A stretch of DNA of 64,000 nt from a bacterium (GCA_017470245.1 JAFUEV010000059.1:113062-177061); one strand, 5' to 3'. Positions 29,688 to 39,760 are shown, numbered from the stretch's first letter. The notes: generated from the sequence alone by a model not told the origin. Translations and numbers: made by a program.

Positions 29688-31838
29688 ATGGACAAAATTG
29701 TAAAAAGAGATGGTGCAATAGTACCTTTTGATTCCGAAAAAATAGAGAAGGCGATTTTGAAGGCAGCAAAAGTCACTAAAGAATTTGGTGAAGAAGAAGC
29801 TAAAAAGGTGACACAAAAAGTTGTTTTAATGGCAAAAGAAATTGCAGACAAAAAAGAATCAAACTTAAAAGCACCGACTGTTGAAGAAGTACAGGATGCA
29901 GTTGAGGTTTCTTTATATTCTTTTGGATACACTGCAACTGCAAAATGTTATATCTTATATCGTGAACAAAGAAAAAGAATCAGAGATTTTGCATCAGGTT
30001 TGAATATTGATATGGTTGATGATTATTTATCTCAATTGGATTGGCAAGTAAATGAAAATTCAAATATGTCATATTCTATTCAAGGATTAAATAATTATAT
30101 AGCTTCAAATATAAGTAAAAATTACTGGTTAAATAAAATCTATCCTGAAGAAATAAAAAATGCTCATCTAAATGGTGATATACATATACATGATTTAAAT
30201 ATAATCTCGGTATATTGTGTCGGATGGGATTTAAAAGACTTATTGATGGAAGGTTTTAAAGGGGTAAAAGGAAAAGTTTCAAGTGCTCCGCCAAGACATT
30301 TTAGAACTGCTTTAGGACAAATGGTTAATTTCTTATACACTATGCAGGGAGAAAGTGCAGGCGCTCAGGCATTCTCTAACTTTGATACATTACTTGCTCC
30401 TTTTGTAAGATATGACGGTTTGAATTATGAACAGGTAAAACAATGCCTTCAAGAATTTGTATTTAATATGAATGTTCCGACTCGTGTCGGTTTTCAAACT
30501 CCGTTTTCAAATATTACAATGGATTTGAATGTTCCTTCTTATTATGCTGACCAACCTGTAATAATTGGTGGTGAATATATGGAAGAAACATATTCCCAGT
30601 TCCAAAGAGAAATGGATATGATAAACAAGGCCTTCTTTGAAGTTATGATGGCAGGTGACAGTTCGGGCAGAGTATTTACATTCCCTATTCCTACATATAA
30701 CATTACAAAAGATTTTGACTGGGATAATCCAAATATTGAAGGGCTATGGGAAATGAGTGCTAAATATGGTATTCCTTATTTCTCTAACTTTATCAATTCT
30801 GATATGAATCCTGAAGATGCACGTTCTATGTGTTGTCGTTTAAGAATTGATAATAGAGAATTGGAATATAGAGGTGGCGGTTTATTCGGTTCAAATCCTT
30901 TAACAGGTTCTATAGGCGTTGTTACAATGAATTTACCAAGAATAGCTTATTTGGCTAAGGATAAAAATGACTTTTTAACTCTGCTTGCTGACAGAATGGA
31001 AATTGCAAAAAATTCATTGGAAATCAAGAGAAAACTATTAGAAAAATTAACCGATAACGGTTTATATCCGTATACAAAATTCTATTTGAGGGATATAAAA
31101 GCAAGATTTGGTGTATATTGGAAAAACCACTTCTCAACAATCGGTTTAATCGGTATGAATGAAGCTTGTATAAATCTTTTTGGTAAAGGGCTTGATTCTG
31201 AAGAAGGGCAAGAATTTGCTATAGGTGTTATGGACTTTATGCGTGATAAAATTAAAGAATATCAGGTTGAAACGGGGCATAACTATAACTTAGAAGCAAC
31301 TCCTGCAGAAGGGACAAGTTATCGTTTGGCAAAATTAGATAAAAGAAATATGCCAAAAATAATTTGTGCTAATGAAGAACAATACGAAAAAGGTGCTGAC
31401 CCTTATTATTCAAATTCAACGCATTTACCTGTTAATTATACTGATGACATCTTTGAACTATTGGATTTACAAGATGAGCTTCAAATCAAATATACAGGTG
31501 GTACTGTAGTACATATTTTTGCAGGTGAAAGATTAAAGAATACATCTACTCTTAAAAATTTGGTAAAGAAAGTTTGCACCAAATACAGATTACCTTATTT
31601 TACATTCTCGCCGACATTTAGTGTTTGTGAAAATCACGGATATATTAAAGGTGAACATTTTACCTGTCCGGAATGCGGAAGTGAATGTGAAGTATATTCA
31701 AGAATAGTAGGATATATACGTCCTGTTCAACAATGGAATAAAGGAAAACAAGCTGAGTTTGGAACCAGAAAAACCTTTAAGTTTGTTGAACACGATGAAA
31801 ATACTAGTGAAGCAGGATGTGAATGCAATTTACAATAG
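29688..31838 (+). CDS. nrdD: Anaerobic ribonucleoside-triphosphate reductase
   Basis: This 716-aa glycyl-radical enzyme makes dNTPs without oxygen. Its N-terminal ATP-cone (~1-90) senses dATP/ATP. The glycyl-radical barrel ends in a zinc ribbon (C-x(13)-CPECGSEC near 645-662), then GYIRPVQQWNKGK with the radical Gly near 677. AGGAGG precedes the ATG. A 233-bp non-coding leader lies upstream; I looked for NrdR boxes and found no convincing pair. The activase gene overlaps its 3' end by 16 bases. Confidence 0.96.
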   Translation: MDKIVKRDGAIVPFDSEKIEKAILKAAKVTKEFGEEEAKKVTQKVVLMAKEIADKKESNLKAPTVEEVQDAVEVSLYSFGYTATAKCYILYREQRKRIRDFASGLNIDMVDDYLSQLDWQVNENSNMSYSIQGLNNYIASNISKNYWLNKIYPEEIKNAHLNGDIHIHDLNIISVYCVGWDLKDLLMEGFKGVKGKVSSAPPRHFRTALGQMVNFLYTMQGESAGAQAFSNFDTLLAPFVRYDGLNYEQVKQCLQEFVFNMNVPTRVGFQTPFSNITMDLNVPSYYADQPVIIGGEYMEETYSQFQREMDMINKAFFEVMMAGDSSGRVFTFPIPTYNITKDFDWDNPNIEGLWEMSAKYGIPYFSNFINSDMNPEDARSMCCRLRIDNRELEYRGGGLFGSNPLTGSIGVVTMNLPRIAYLAKDKNDFLTLLADRMEIAKNSLEIKRKLLEKLTDNGLYPYTKFYLRDIKARFGVYWKNHFSTIGLIGMNEACINLFGKGLDSEEGQEFAIGVMDFMRDKIKEYQVETGHNYNLEATPAEGTSYRLAKLDKRNMPKIICANEEQYEKGADPYYSNSTHLPVNYTDDIFELLDLQDELQIKYTGGTVVHIFAGERLKNTSTLKNLVKKVCTKYRLPYFTFSPTFSVCENHGYIKGEHFTCPECGSECEVYSRIVGYIRPVQQWNKGKQAEFGTRKTFKFVEHDENTSEAGCECNLQ

Positions 31839-32518
31839 GAGGAATACAAAAAACTTCATTATTGGATTATCCCGATAAAATAAGTACAATAGTTTTTACT
31901 CAAGGTTGTAATTTTAATTGCGGATATTGCCATAATCCTTCATTAATAAATTTTAAATCAAAGAATGACATCTCAACGGATGTCTTCTTTGATTTTTTGA
32001 AGAAAAGACAAGGAAAACTTGATGGAGTTGTTATAACAGGCGGAGAGCCAACTATTCAAAAAGAATTAAAACCTTTTATAAGAGAAATAAAAGCACTCGG
32101 CTTTCTTGTAAAACTTGATACTAACGGGTCAAATCCGTTTGTTTTAAGAGAATTGTTTTATGAAAAATTATTAGATTATGTTGCTATGGATATTAAATCA
32201 TCTTTAGCAAGATATAGCGAAGTTGTCGGTATAAATATAAATACTGATAATATAAAAGAAAGTATTCATCTTATAATGAAATCCAATGTCGCATACGAAT
32301 TTAGAACTACTGTATTGCCAAAATTTGTGACTTTAGAAGATTTTGATAAAATAGGTTTGCTTATAAACGGGGCAAAAAAGTATTTCCTTCAAAAATTTGA
32401 AGTTCAATCAGAGATAAATGACAATTCATTGGTAAATGAACAAAATTATAGTGATGCACAATTTAAAGAAATTATTGCTATGATGAAAAAATATGTTAAT
32501 TATGTTGAATTAAGATAG
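31823..32518 (+). CDS. nrdG: Anaerobic ribonucleotide reductase activating protein (radical SAM)
   Basis: A 231-aa radical SAM enzyme that installs the glycyl radical on NrdD. The cluster motif is C-x3-C-x2-C in GCNFNCGYCHNP (~28-37), followed by the Gly-rich SAM motif VITGGEPTIQ (~70). It is the longer activase type commonly paired with zinc-ribbon NrdD. It overlaps nrdD by 16 bases, which supports the pairing. An inverted repeat (AATGACATCTC...GATGTCTTCTTT) lies inside the gene near 31967 and is probably incidental. Confidence 0.93.
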   Translation: MQFTIGGIQKTSLLDYPDKISTIVFTQGCNFNCGYCHNPSLINFKSKNDISTDVFFDFLKKRQGKLDGVVITGGEPTIQKELKPFIREIKALGFLVKLDTNGSNPFVLRELFYEKLLDYVAMDIKSSLARYSEVVGININTDNIKESIHLIMKSNVAYEFRTTVLPKFVTLEDFDKIGLLINGAKKYFLQKFEVQSEINDNSLVNEQNYSDAQFKEIIAMMKKYVNYVELR

Positions 32519-32520
32519 AC

Positions 32521-33195
32521 TTACAATACGCTTTTTATTTCTTCCCAGTTTGTTATCTCATAATCTGATTTTTCGTGTTTTGTATTTGGAATTTTTTTAT
32601 AATTAAACCAGCAAGTCTTTATTCCTGCATTGTTACCGCCGGCTATATCAGATGTTAACGAGTCTCCTATAATAATGGTATCTTTAGGATTAAAGTTCGG
32701 TATATTTTTAAAACAACAGTCAAAAAAGTCTTTTGTTGGCTTTTGATGTCCTATTTTATCCGATACAAATATTTCTTTAAAATATTTGCAGATTCCGGCT
32801 TTTGTTAATCTGCAATACTGTGTTTCATACATTGAATTTGAAACAACATATAATTCATACTTCTTGGCAAGGTATTCGATTGTGTTTTTTGCACCATCCA
32901 TAAAGATGTATTCGGTTTTAAAATGTTCTTGAAATGCTGCTTCAAAATCTATGCCGTTTGAAGGAATATTAAAATGTTCAAATAACTTCGGAAAACGTAT
33001 TTTGAATATGTCCTCACGTTCAATAATACAATTTTCATAGTCTTCCCATAGAAGTTCATTTAATTGCATATAATATGAAAACATTTCCTCTGTAAAAGCT
33101 ATTTTAAATTCTTTAGCAGCACTTAAAATGGCAGCTTTTGCGCTAAGAGTAAAATCAAATATTGTGTCATCAATATCAAGAAGGACAGTTTTCAT
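32521..33195 (-). CDS. HAD-family hydrolase (YjjG/PynA-like)
   Basis: A 224-aa cytoplasmic phosphatase. Motif I is LLDIDDTIFDF (~5), motif II VVSNS (~120), the Lys is in IGHQKPTKDFF (~150), and motif IV GDSLTSDIAGG (~178). The helical cap between I and II puts it with nucleoside-monophosphate phosphatases such as YjjG. Its start overlaps the yqeK gene by 20 bases, making it the last gene of the 35.2-32.5 kb operon. Substrate unproven. Confidence 0.85.
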   Translation of the reverse strand: MKTVLLDIDDTIFDFTLSAKAAILSAAKEFKIAFTEEMFSYYMQLNELLWEDYENCIIEREDIFKIRFPKLFEHFNIPSNGIDFEAAFQEHFKTEYIFMDGAKNTIEYLAKKYELYVVSNSMYETQYCRLTKAGICKYFKEIFVSDKIGHQKPTKDFFDCCFKNIPNFNPKDTIIIGDSLTSDIAGGNNAGIKTCWFNYKKIPNTKHEKSDYEITNWEEIKSVL

Positions 33196-33778
33196 TTGCT
33201 TTTACCTGTACTTGTTCAAGTAAATTATTATAGACATCTACTGTTTGAAAACATATTGGAAGTTTTCGTTTTATAAGACTTTTTATAGTAATAGAAAAAC
33301 TTTTTAGCATTGCATCATCAAGATTATGTCTTTCATTTAAAGCATTTTCTATTTTTTCTCTAAAATCGGTTTCTCTTGTTCTTCTTTCGATTTTATCCGC
33401 AAGGAATATTATCTTTTCAAAATCAGACATTCCTTTTTTACCAATCGTATGCCATCTGATGGCAGAAAGGATTTCTTCATCTTCTACACCGAAATCACGA
33501 TGTGCAACTATAACTCCAACAGGTGCATGCCATGTCTTTGTACTTAGTTTTTCGCATTCATCAAAAGACTCTTTATATTTTTCAAGTTCTTCCGTTGGTA
33601 AACATTTTGCGCAATCATGGAGCAAACCTGCAACTTCGGCTTTTTCTTCATTCAAACCAAATTCTTTAGCCAATTCCATTGCCCGTTCCATTGTTCCTAA
33701 TGAATGTATATATCTTTCATAACTAAGACAATTTTTAAGTTTTTCTTTTATTTCTTCAATACTATATTTTGTATACAT
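33176..33778 (-). CDS. yqeK: HD-domain hydrolase, YqeK-like (Ap4A hydrolase)
   Basis: A 200-aa HD-superfamily protein. Metal ligands are in YIHSLGTMERA (~22), LLHDCAK (~52), HAPVG (~84) and RWHTIG (~110), matching the YqeK family that symmetrically cleaves diadenosine tetraphosphate. It follows nadD with a 17-base overlap, the classic nadD-yqeK arrangement. Confidence 0.9.
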   Translation of the reverse strand: MYTKYSIEEIKEKLKNCLSYERYIHSLGTMERAMELAKEFGLNEEKAEVAGLLHDCAKCLPTEELEKYKESFDECEKLSTKTWHAPVGVIVAHRDFGVEDEEILSAIRWHTIGKKGMSDFEKIIFLADKIERRTRETDFREKIENALNERHNLDDAMLKSFSITIKSLIKRKLPICFQTVDVYNNLLEQVQVKANENCPS

Positions 33779-34361
33779 TGTTCTGTTTTATATATTTTGC
33801 TACCTTTATTGGTACTATATCATAAATTTCTTTATTTTGCTTCAATCGTTCTCTTATTTCGGTTGCTGAAATATCAAGAAAAGGTTTTTTCATAAGTATG
33901 TAATTATACCCTTTTTCTTTTAGTTTAAGGAAAGGTGTTTCATCAAAATTATTTTCACGTTTAAAAAGAATAAAAGTAATCAATTTCTTTAATTCTTGCG
34001 CTTTATACCAGGTTTCAATTTGTATGAAAGCATCAGTACCGATAATAAAGTTAATTTTTTCTGATGGTTTAACAATTTCATATATTTGCTTTATCGTATT
34101 ATATGTATATGAAGGTTCGTTTCTCATATATTCAATTGCAGAAACATCCATATATGGATATTCTTCTACTGCAAGCTGTACCATATTTAGTCTGTGCATT
34201 GCATTTTCAGAATCAAAATACTTTAAATCTTTATGCGGTGGTTTGAATGCAGGTATGAAAATAATTTTTTCAAAATTTAATTTTTCATGAACATATTTTG
34301 CAACTTCAATATGAGCATTATGAATAGGATTAAAACTACCTTGATATACGCATTCTGTCAT
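33762..34361 (-). CDS. nadD: Nicotinate-nucleotide adenylyltransferase
   Basis: 199 aa; it joins nicotinate mononucleotide and ATP to form deamido-NAD. The nucleotidyltransferase motif H-x2-H is in YQGSFNPIHNAHIEV (~6-20) and the C-terminal SATEIRERL (~176) is the expected ATP-binding motif. Downstream genes yqeK and HAD overlap end to end. It lies 8 bases after the kinase gene on the same strand. Confidence 0.94.
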   Translation of the reverse strand: MTECVYQGSFNPIHNAHIEVAKYVHEKLNFEKIIFIPAFKPPHKDLKYFDSENAMHRLNMVQLAVEEYPYMDVSAIEYMRNEPSYTYNTIKQIYEIVKPSEKINFIIGTDAFIQIETWYKAQELKKLITFILFKRENNFDETPFLKLKEKGYNYILMKKPFLDISATEIRERLKQNKEIYDIVPIKVAKYIKQNNVYKI

Positions 34362-34369
34362 TATTATAC

Positions 34370-35236
34370 CTATTTAGAAAAATGTAATTGCTCAACTATT
34401 GAAAGAATTTTGTTTAGGAATATTTTATAACCGCTTCTTTGTGCTTCACCGGAAAGAACAATGTCTGCTATATGTCTGCAAGGTCTTATGTATATATTAG
34501 CTTTATTCGATGCGTTTTCATAGATAGCGTGAGCACTGTCACCTAAGCCTCTTTCTTTTGCTCTTATGAAAAATCTTTCTTTTTGAATGTCGTTATCTAT
34601 ATCGACATATATTTTAAAATCAAATGCATCTTTTATTTTGTCAGTAAGTGTAAATAAACCTTCCGAAATAATAATTTTAGAAGGTTTAGCTAATGTATAA
34701 TTATCATATCTGATTGTGGTTCCTGACATGTCATATTTAGGAAGCATAACGGATTTTCCGCTGAGAAGTGATTGAATATGGTTGCACATTAAATCAAGCT
34801 CAAGTGCTTCAGGAACATCAAAATCATAATGTTTTGCAAATTCTGCCATTCCGCCTGCTTTTTTTACTTCTTCACTTCTGTCATAGTAATAATCATCTGT
34901 ATTTACTCTTGTTATAACTCTTCCTGCATTAAATACTTTTGCAAAAAGCTCAATAGTATCAATAATATCAAGTGTAATTGTTGATTTACCGCTGGCCGTT
35001 TCCCCTGCTATACCTACTGATGCAGAGCGTTTAATTTCACCTGTTAAAAATTTTGCAAGTTTATGGATTGCTTGCGGCTTATAATTCAATATTACAGGGT
35101 TTTCCGAATTTAATTCTTCTTCAAAAATTTTGAAAAGCTGAAGCTCTATACTATGTAAATCATTAAACGGGGAAGAAGTATATTTATTGTAAAATTGATT
35201 TTCTGTTTCAATGTTACGACTAAGTGTATCTGTCAC
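34370..35236 (-). CDS. Uridine kinase/phosphoribulokinase-like P-loop kinase
   Basis: 288 aa. Walker A is GIAGETASGKST (~80-91), followed by NTDDYYYDRSEE and YDFDVPEALELDLM, the substrate/lid features of the uridine kinase/PRK family, and IISEGLFTL. An ~75-residue N-terminal extension precedes the kinase domain. The substrate may be uridine or another small metabolite. It heads the operon with nadD and yqeK. Confidence 0.8.
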   Translation of the reverse strand: MTDTLSRNIETENQFYNKYTSSPFNDLHSIELQLFKIFEEELNSENPVILNYKPQAIHKLAKFLTGEIKRSASVGIAGETASGKSTITLDIIDTIELFAKVFNAGRVITRVNTDDYYYDRSEEVKKAGGMAEFAKHYDFDVPEALELDLMCNHIQSLLSGKSVMLPKYDMSGTTIRYDNYTLAKPSKIIISEGLFTLTDKIKDAFDFKIYVDIDNDIQKERFFIRAKERGLGDSAHAIYENASNKANIYIRPCRHIADIVLSGEAQRSGYKIFLNKILSIVEQLHFSK

Positions 35237-35354
35237 GATATGTTCCTTTTTTCTACTTAGTTTCTTTTTCTGACTATATCAAAACAAAAGTAAAAACAAA
35301 ATATTTTTATCCGATTTGTAACAAGATTATTTATAAAATTTACAAAATATTAAA

Positions 35355-36287
35355 TTACGGTTTCAAAAAAGAACCCATAAAAAGGGCTAAATAAGAAGTT
35401 AAACAATTGTCTTTTTCTTTTTCTAATCCTTGATTTACAAGTGCTTGCATAAATTTTTCTATAATGATTTCCGTATTTTTTTGTGTTTGTCTTTTTTCTT
35501 CATTACTTAATTGATATCCTTCATTATAGTATGTTTTTGAATATGCACCGTTTGTTAATGCAAACAAAACAGACCCGTAGTTTATATCACTTGCGCCATA
35601 TACCATATCTATGACATTAATATCTTGTTTTTTCTCGTCGTATAATAAATTGTTTGAATTAAAATAATCGAAGCAATAGTTACATTTACTTGCTTGTTGA
35701 AGTGTATCAACTAATTTTTCATAAGAACTTAAAGGAAATTTTGAAATAGTATCAATTGCTTTTTTGTGTAATTCTTTCATTTCTTTTGATGAATATTCAT
35801 TTATTCCTTTTATATCTTTATTTTTCAATAAAACTTCATAAGGAGTTACACCAACGGGTTTTCCTTCTTGTTTTTTTAAAACTTCTATTGTTTGAGATTT
35901 TTCTCCGTTTTCTGTTGTTAATTCAATTTGTGCAACTTTTTGCCCTATGTTAACTTTTAAATTTTTATCTTCTTCTTTTGTAATTTTAATTTTTGCATTT
36001 TTAAATTTAAGTGGATTAAAATCAGACTCAACCCTTAATACACAACTTGCGTGAGCAGGCATGTTATAGGCTATATGACAGTATCCTCTGCCGATTTCGT
36101 TAGTTTTATCATTTATAATTGATAAAATTTCATCTTTAGATAAGCATTCAGAACTCCCATCATTATCTACTGATTTTATAAAAGTATCACACTCATTAAT
36201 TCGTCCGAAAGATATCGGAGAATTGCTATAATGCCCGATATTATTTGTTTTTTGTATATTATTTGTTGTAAATAATTTTATATTCAT
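35355..36287 (-). CDS. Kinase-like protein with N-terminal S-F-G tag, second paralogue
   Basis: 310 aa, paralogous to the protein at 20397-19378. The N-terminus is polar and Asn-rich and ends in SNSPISFGRI (~24-33). Then come IGRGYCHIAY (~62), CVLRVE with Arg in the beta-3 Lys position, the shared NLKVNIGQKVAQIEL, and FDYFNSNNLLYD (~207) with D-x(4)-N spacing, followed by VIDMV. Thus a Gly loop, catalytic-loop Asp and metal Asp are all plausible. No signal peptide. Function unknown; a secreted or targeted kinase is an inference. Confidence 0.5.
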   Translation of the reverse strand: MNIKLFTTNNIQKTNNIGHYSNSPISFGRINECDTFIKSVDNDGSSECLSKDEILSIINDKTNEIGRGYCHIAYNMPAHASCVLRVESDFNPLKFKNAKIKITKEEDKNLKVNIGQKVAQIELTTENGEKSQTIEVLKKQEGKPVGVTPYEVLLKNKDIKGINEYSSKEMKELHKKAIDTISKFPLSSYEKLVDTLQQASKCNYCFDYFNSNNLLYDEKKQDINVIDMVYGASDINYGSVLFALTNGAYSKTYYNEGYQLSNEEKRQTQKNTEIIIEKFMQALVNQGLEKEKDNCLTSYLALFMGSFLKP

Positions 36288-36386
36288 TAATCTTACCTGT
36301 TTTTATAAAACATTTAAAGAAACTTGATTGTTTATAATCTAAATTTGAAACTAAAATTTTTACATTAGTTTATACACAAGGTTAAT

Positions 36387-36415
36387 TTGACTTAAATCAA
36401 TAAAATCATTATTAT
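36387..36415 (+). promoter_or_regulatory. Promoter of the 36437 gene
   Basis: TTGACT, 17 bases, TATTAT. The expected transcript starts near 36422, just before the Shine-Dalgarno GCGGAG. Confidence 0.6.
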
Positions 36416-36436
36416 ATTGTTATAGCGGAGACAGAA

Positions 36437-36703
36437 ATGAGATTAGCGGATAAATTAAAACTGTTTGAAAGACAACTTGTCTTTATGAAATGGGGTTCAA
36501 GTGAAGGATACGGCAGACTAAATTATGTCGGTTCCGATTTTGTTGAATTTGAAATCTTTGATACTGATGAACTTGAATACACTGATAAATTGTTAATTAA
36601 TGTGCAGCTTATTTTAGAAGTTGTAATAAAAGGTTCCGATATTGCAAGAATATTGGCAGAATATTCTGCTTCTTTACCTGAACAAAATAATGAAAATTTA
36701 TAA
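36437..36703 (+). CDS. Small hypothetical protein
   Basis: 88 aa, not recognised, with a good promoter and GCGGAG six bases before the ATG. The middle (GRLNYVGSDFVEFEIFDTDE) reads like a small beta-barrel of the LSM/Hfq-like size class, and ends in a helix rich in Ala and Ile. No catalytic motif. Start and stop are unambiguous, and the codon use matches neighbouring core genes. Confidence 0.55.
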   Translation: MRLADKLKLFERQLVFMKWGSSEGYGRLNYVGSDFVEFEIFDTDELEYTDKLLINVQLILEVVIKGSDIARILAEYSASLPEQNNENL

Positions 36704-36771
36704 GATGTTAATTTTTGTTTGTATAAAAAACACTAATAACAAATTTTAAATTTACTGTTTTTGTATTTAGT

Positions 36772-38418
36772 ATGAAAATCAGTAATATAAATTCTCAATA
36801 TAATTTCAAAGGTGCAACAATTAACATTAATGCGCTGGCTGATACGCATGGTCATATAGAGTATGCAGACGCTGCATATCAAACGTTAATGAAAGAAGAT
36901 GCCTTTGAAAAAGAAAGAAGAGGAACGGCTAATTATTTGATAACCGGCGGTGATTGGTTTATGTCTGGAGATAAAAAAGGATACAAATCCGCACCTGATA
37001 AGCCTTTAGTTGATTTTCAAACAGATATGTATAACAAGTTTGTCGGAACAATTAAAAAGAATTTTCCTAAATTAAAGGCTTTGTTTATTCCGGGTAACCA
37101 TGAGTTTGATGGTGGCATGGAAACATTTAAGTCGACAGTTGATAAAATAGATTCAACTGTAATTATGAGTAATATTGAGACGGAAACGTCATCGGCGCTG
37201 GAAAAGGAAATTACTGACGGACATATAGTAAAATCTACAATAGATTTTGTTCAAGATGACAAGAAAAATGATGTATATTATCCGGTTTTAAATATTGGCA
37301 TATCTCCTGTTAATATGCGTTATTATAAAAGCGATATCAGCGGTATAGACTTTATTAATAATATTCCGCTTGCGCAAAAAAAGGTTCATCCTTCTCAATA
37401 TTCTTCTACAACATCAAAAATACACGATATGGTTAAAGATTTTAGGAATAAATATGATAACGGTATAGTTGTTTTAACCAGCCATACAGGTGTTGATTTT
37501 GCTCAAACAATTGCTCAACAAGGTGGTATAGATATAATATTTAACGCTCATGAGCATAAAAATGAAGTGGAAAATGTTAATGGTGTTCCGATTATAAATT
37601 TATCACAAAATTTTGCAAAAGTAGTTAATACTAAAATAAATATTAATGATGACGGTAAAATAAGTGATATAAAATGCAAAGATTTATATCCCAAAAAGGA
37701 ATGTTTTAAAACTGAAAGTGAAATAGGAAAATTCTATGAAGACCTTTTCAAAGAAGATTCCAAAAAAATATATACTATAAAATGTTCTGACCCCAATATT
37801 ACAGAATTTGGAACTGAAGGTATCAGAAAAGGCCCCAGTTTATTAGCTAATTTTGTTACAGATATACTTCTTGAAGAAGCTAAAGAGCATGACCCTAATA
37901 TTGATATTTTTGCCTTAAACGCATCTGCTATACGCGGAGGTTTTAATGTTGGTGGTAATGAACCTAATACAACTAATGTTCAGGTACTTAATTGCTTGGA
38001 TGGTATAACATCTTCTCATGGTGAAATCTTTGTAACTGATGTAACAGGGGAAGAACTTGCAATGATGTTAACGGATAATTTCCTGTTTAATATGATAGAC
38101 AGAGAAAAAAATCCAATGATTCATTATTCAGGTATAGCAGTTGACAGAACAGGATTACTTGCAGCTTACCATAACGGGAGTGATTTTAAGGATTTATGTA
38201 AATACATATCATCAACATACACAGGTTTTGATATTAATCCCGAAAAAAAATACAGAATAGCAAATCCTTTAAAATATTTTGAAAAAGCACAAATTGAACA
38301 AATAAAAGAAATGAAATCTAAATCACAATCATTACATTGTGAAATACATGAACTGTTTAATGATTACTTTAAAAAACATAATGTTATCACATATACACCC
38401 GAAGAAAGATTATTTTAA
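36772..38418 (+). CDS. 5'-nucleotidase-type metallophosphoesterase with N-terminal FKG tag
   Basis: 548 aa. The N-terminus MKISNINSQYNFKGATIN has no signal peptide but carries the F-K-G motif shared with four other proteins here. The catalytic domain has D-x-H (LADTHGH, ~23), GGDWF (~62), GNHEFD (~112), SHTG (~240) and NAHEHK (~259). The C-terminal nucleotidase domain has LNASAIRGGF (~382) and a DVTGEEL motif. It should hydrolyse nucleotides or a related phosphoester. UshA-type enzymes are normally exported with a signal peptide, which is missing here. Confidence 0.8.
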   Translation: MKISNINSQYNFKGATININALADTHGHIEYADAAYQTLMKEDAFEKERRGTANYLITGGDWFMSGDKKGYKSAPDKPLVDFQTDMYNKFVGTIKKNFPKLKALFIPGNHEFDGGMETFKSTVDKIDSTVIMSNIETETSSALEKEITDGHIVKSTIDFVQDDKKNDVYYPVLNIGISPVNMRYYKSDISGIDFINNIPLAQKKVHPSQYSSTTSKIHDMVKDFRNKYDNGIVVLTSHTGVDFAQTIAQQGGIDIIFNAHEHKNEVENVNGVPIINLSQNFAKVVNTKININDDGKISDIKCKDLYPKKECFKTESEIGKFYEDLFKEDSKKIYTIKCSDPNITEFGTEGIRKGPSLLANFVTDILLEEAKEHDPNIDIFALNASAIRGGFNVGGNEPNTTNVQVLNCLDGITSSHGEIFVTDVTGEELAMMLTDNFLFNMIDREKNPMIHYSGIAVDRTGLLAAYHNGSDFKDLCKYISSTYTGFDINPEKKYRIANPLKYFEKAQIEQIKEMKSKSQSLHCEIHELFNDYFKKHNVITYTPEERLF

Positions 38419-38424
38419 TATTAT

Positions 38425-39342
38425 TTATTTTTTTATAAGCAGCTTTGGACAGTTTTGACAATTGCTTTTGTAACAAATCGGTTCTGCGTGTATAGATATT
38501 GAGCAATTTACATAAAGATTTTGAATTTGTTTTTCTATTTCATCACATATTTTATGGCATTCACAAATAGAGGTATTTTCAGGAAATTGTAATATTATAT
38601 CTATATCTGTAGATGGTCCTGTTTGTCTTGCTTTTAAACTGTTTTCTTTTAATTTTGTATGCTTTGAATAATTGTATATAATTGCTTTTATTTTTTCTAT
38701 GTCTTCAGATGGCATTGAATGGTCAAGAAGATGCATTGAAGCTTTCTTTGATATTGATAAACCTGTTTTATAAATAATTACAGCAACTAAAATTGCAACA
38801 ATTGAATCTATAATTGTATATCCTGTAACTTTTATAAGTATTAATCCGAGCAAAACTCCCAGTGATGAATATATATCAGTTCTTAAATGTTCACCGTCTG
38901 CGAATAATGATATAGAATTAGTTTCTTTTGCCGTTTTAAATAATACTGAACTTACAATAAAATTCATAACTATGGCAATTAACATTACTATTATACCTAA
39001 ATTGTTTTCTGCAGAACCGGAATGTCCCAAAATAATTTTTTTTGATGATTCATAAATAATATAGGCTGCTGCAAAAATTATTAATCCGCCTTCAATAAAA
39101 CCTGCCATATCTTCATATTTACCGTGTCCGTATGGATGGTCATTATCCGCAGGTTCTGAAGATTTAATAACTGAAAAGTATGTTATTGCAGATGCAAAAA
39201 AATCGCTTAAAGAGTGAATTGCTTCAGAAATTATACTCAAACTGCCAGACATAATTCCTGCAATTATTTTTAATAAGGTAAGAAAAATATTTGAAATAAT
39301 CGATAATTTTGCTGCAAATTTTTTCTTTGTTGTAATATCCAT
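38425..39342 (-). CDS. Cation diffusion facilitator transporter
   Basis: A 305-aa proton-coupled metal exporter. Six transmembrane helices (residues ~12-210) contain the transport-site acidic residues in SEAIHSLSDFFAS and DGEHLRTDIYSS (H-x3-D), and HPYGHGKYED lies between helices 2 and 3. The cytoplasmic domain (~215-295) ends in a Cys cluster, CYKSNCQNCPKL, which might sense metal. Zn, Mn or Fe cannot be told apart. Confidence 0.9.
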   Translation of the reverse strand: MDITTKKKFAAKLSIISNIFLTLLKIIAGIMSGSLSIISEAIHSLSDFFASAITYFSVIKSSEPADNDHPYGHGKYEDMAGFIEGGLIIFAAAYIIYESSKKIILGHSGSAENNLGIIVMLIAIVMNFIVSSVLFKTAKETNSISLFADGEHLRTDIYSSLGVLLGLILIKVTGYTIIDSIVAILVAVIIYKTGLSISKKASMHLLDHSMPSEDIEKIKAIIYNYSKHTKLKENSLKARQTGPSTDIDIILQFPENTSICECHKICDEIEKQIQNLYVNCSISIHAEPICYKSNCQNCPKLLIKK

Positions 39343-39434
39343 TTTAAAAATTTATTTTTATTATTAAATACATAACTTTTATTATAGTATAACTTACTTA
39401 AAATAGAAATCTTTACAAAATTTATTTTGAACGA

Positions 39435-39463
39435 TTGACAATCATTTTTTATACTGATATAAT
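39435..39463 (+). promoter_or_regulatory. Consensus promoter of the TrpR-like gene, leaderless
   Basis: A perfect TTGACA, 17 bases, and a perfect TATAAT, ending six bases before the ATG at 39470, so transcription should start on the start codon. The -35 box sits in the small palindrome GATTGACAATC, a possible operator for the regulator itself. Confidence 0.75.
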
Positions 39464-39469
39464 GTTACT

Positions 39470-39760
39470 ATGAATAGAAACAAAAATAGTGAAATAATAG
39501 AAATAGCAAATATTCTCGCTTCTGAAAAAGATAATAATGAAATTCAAAATTTTATTGTTGAAATATTAACGGAAGCCGAGTTGGAAACTTTGTCTAAACG
39601 ATGGCGAATATTGAAAATGTTAAAGGAAGGCAGAACCCAGCGTGAAATTGCTCAACAGTTAAATGTCAGTTTATGTAAGGTTACACGAGGTTCTAAAATT
39701 TTAAAAAATAAAAAATCAATATCGGCAAAGTATTTAACAAAGGAGAATGATAATGAATAA
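39470..39760 (+). CDS. TrpR/YerC-YecD family transcriptional regulator
   Basis: 96 aa, all helical. The helix-turn-helix lies in [29 protein letters not shown] (residues ~49-78, shown here only by its ends and features), which matches Trp-repressor-like proteins of the YerC/YecD type. No Shine-Dalgarno is present; the promoter abuts the ATG. The trpB start lies inside its last codons, so it probably controls and is co-expressed with trpB. Whether tryptophan is its ligand is inferred from this pairing. Confidence 0.82.
   Translation: MNRNKNSEIIEIANILASEKDNNEIQNFIVEILTEAELETLSKRWRILKMLKEGRTQREIAQQLNVSLCKVTRGSKILKNKKSISAKYLTKENDNE

Noticed and set aside
31960..32000. Inverted repeat inside nrdG as an internal terminator or attenuator
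   Set aside because: It lies within conserved coding sequence and has no T-run.
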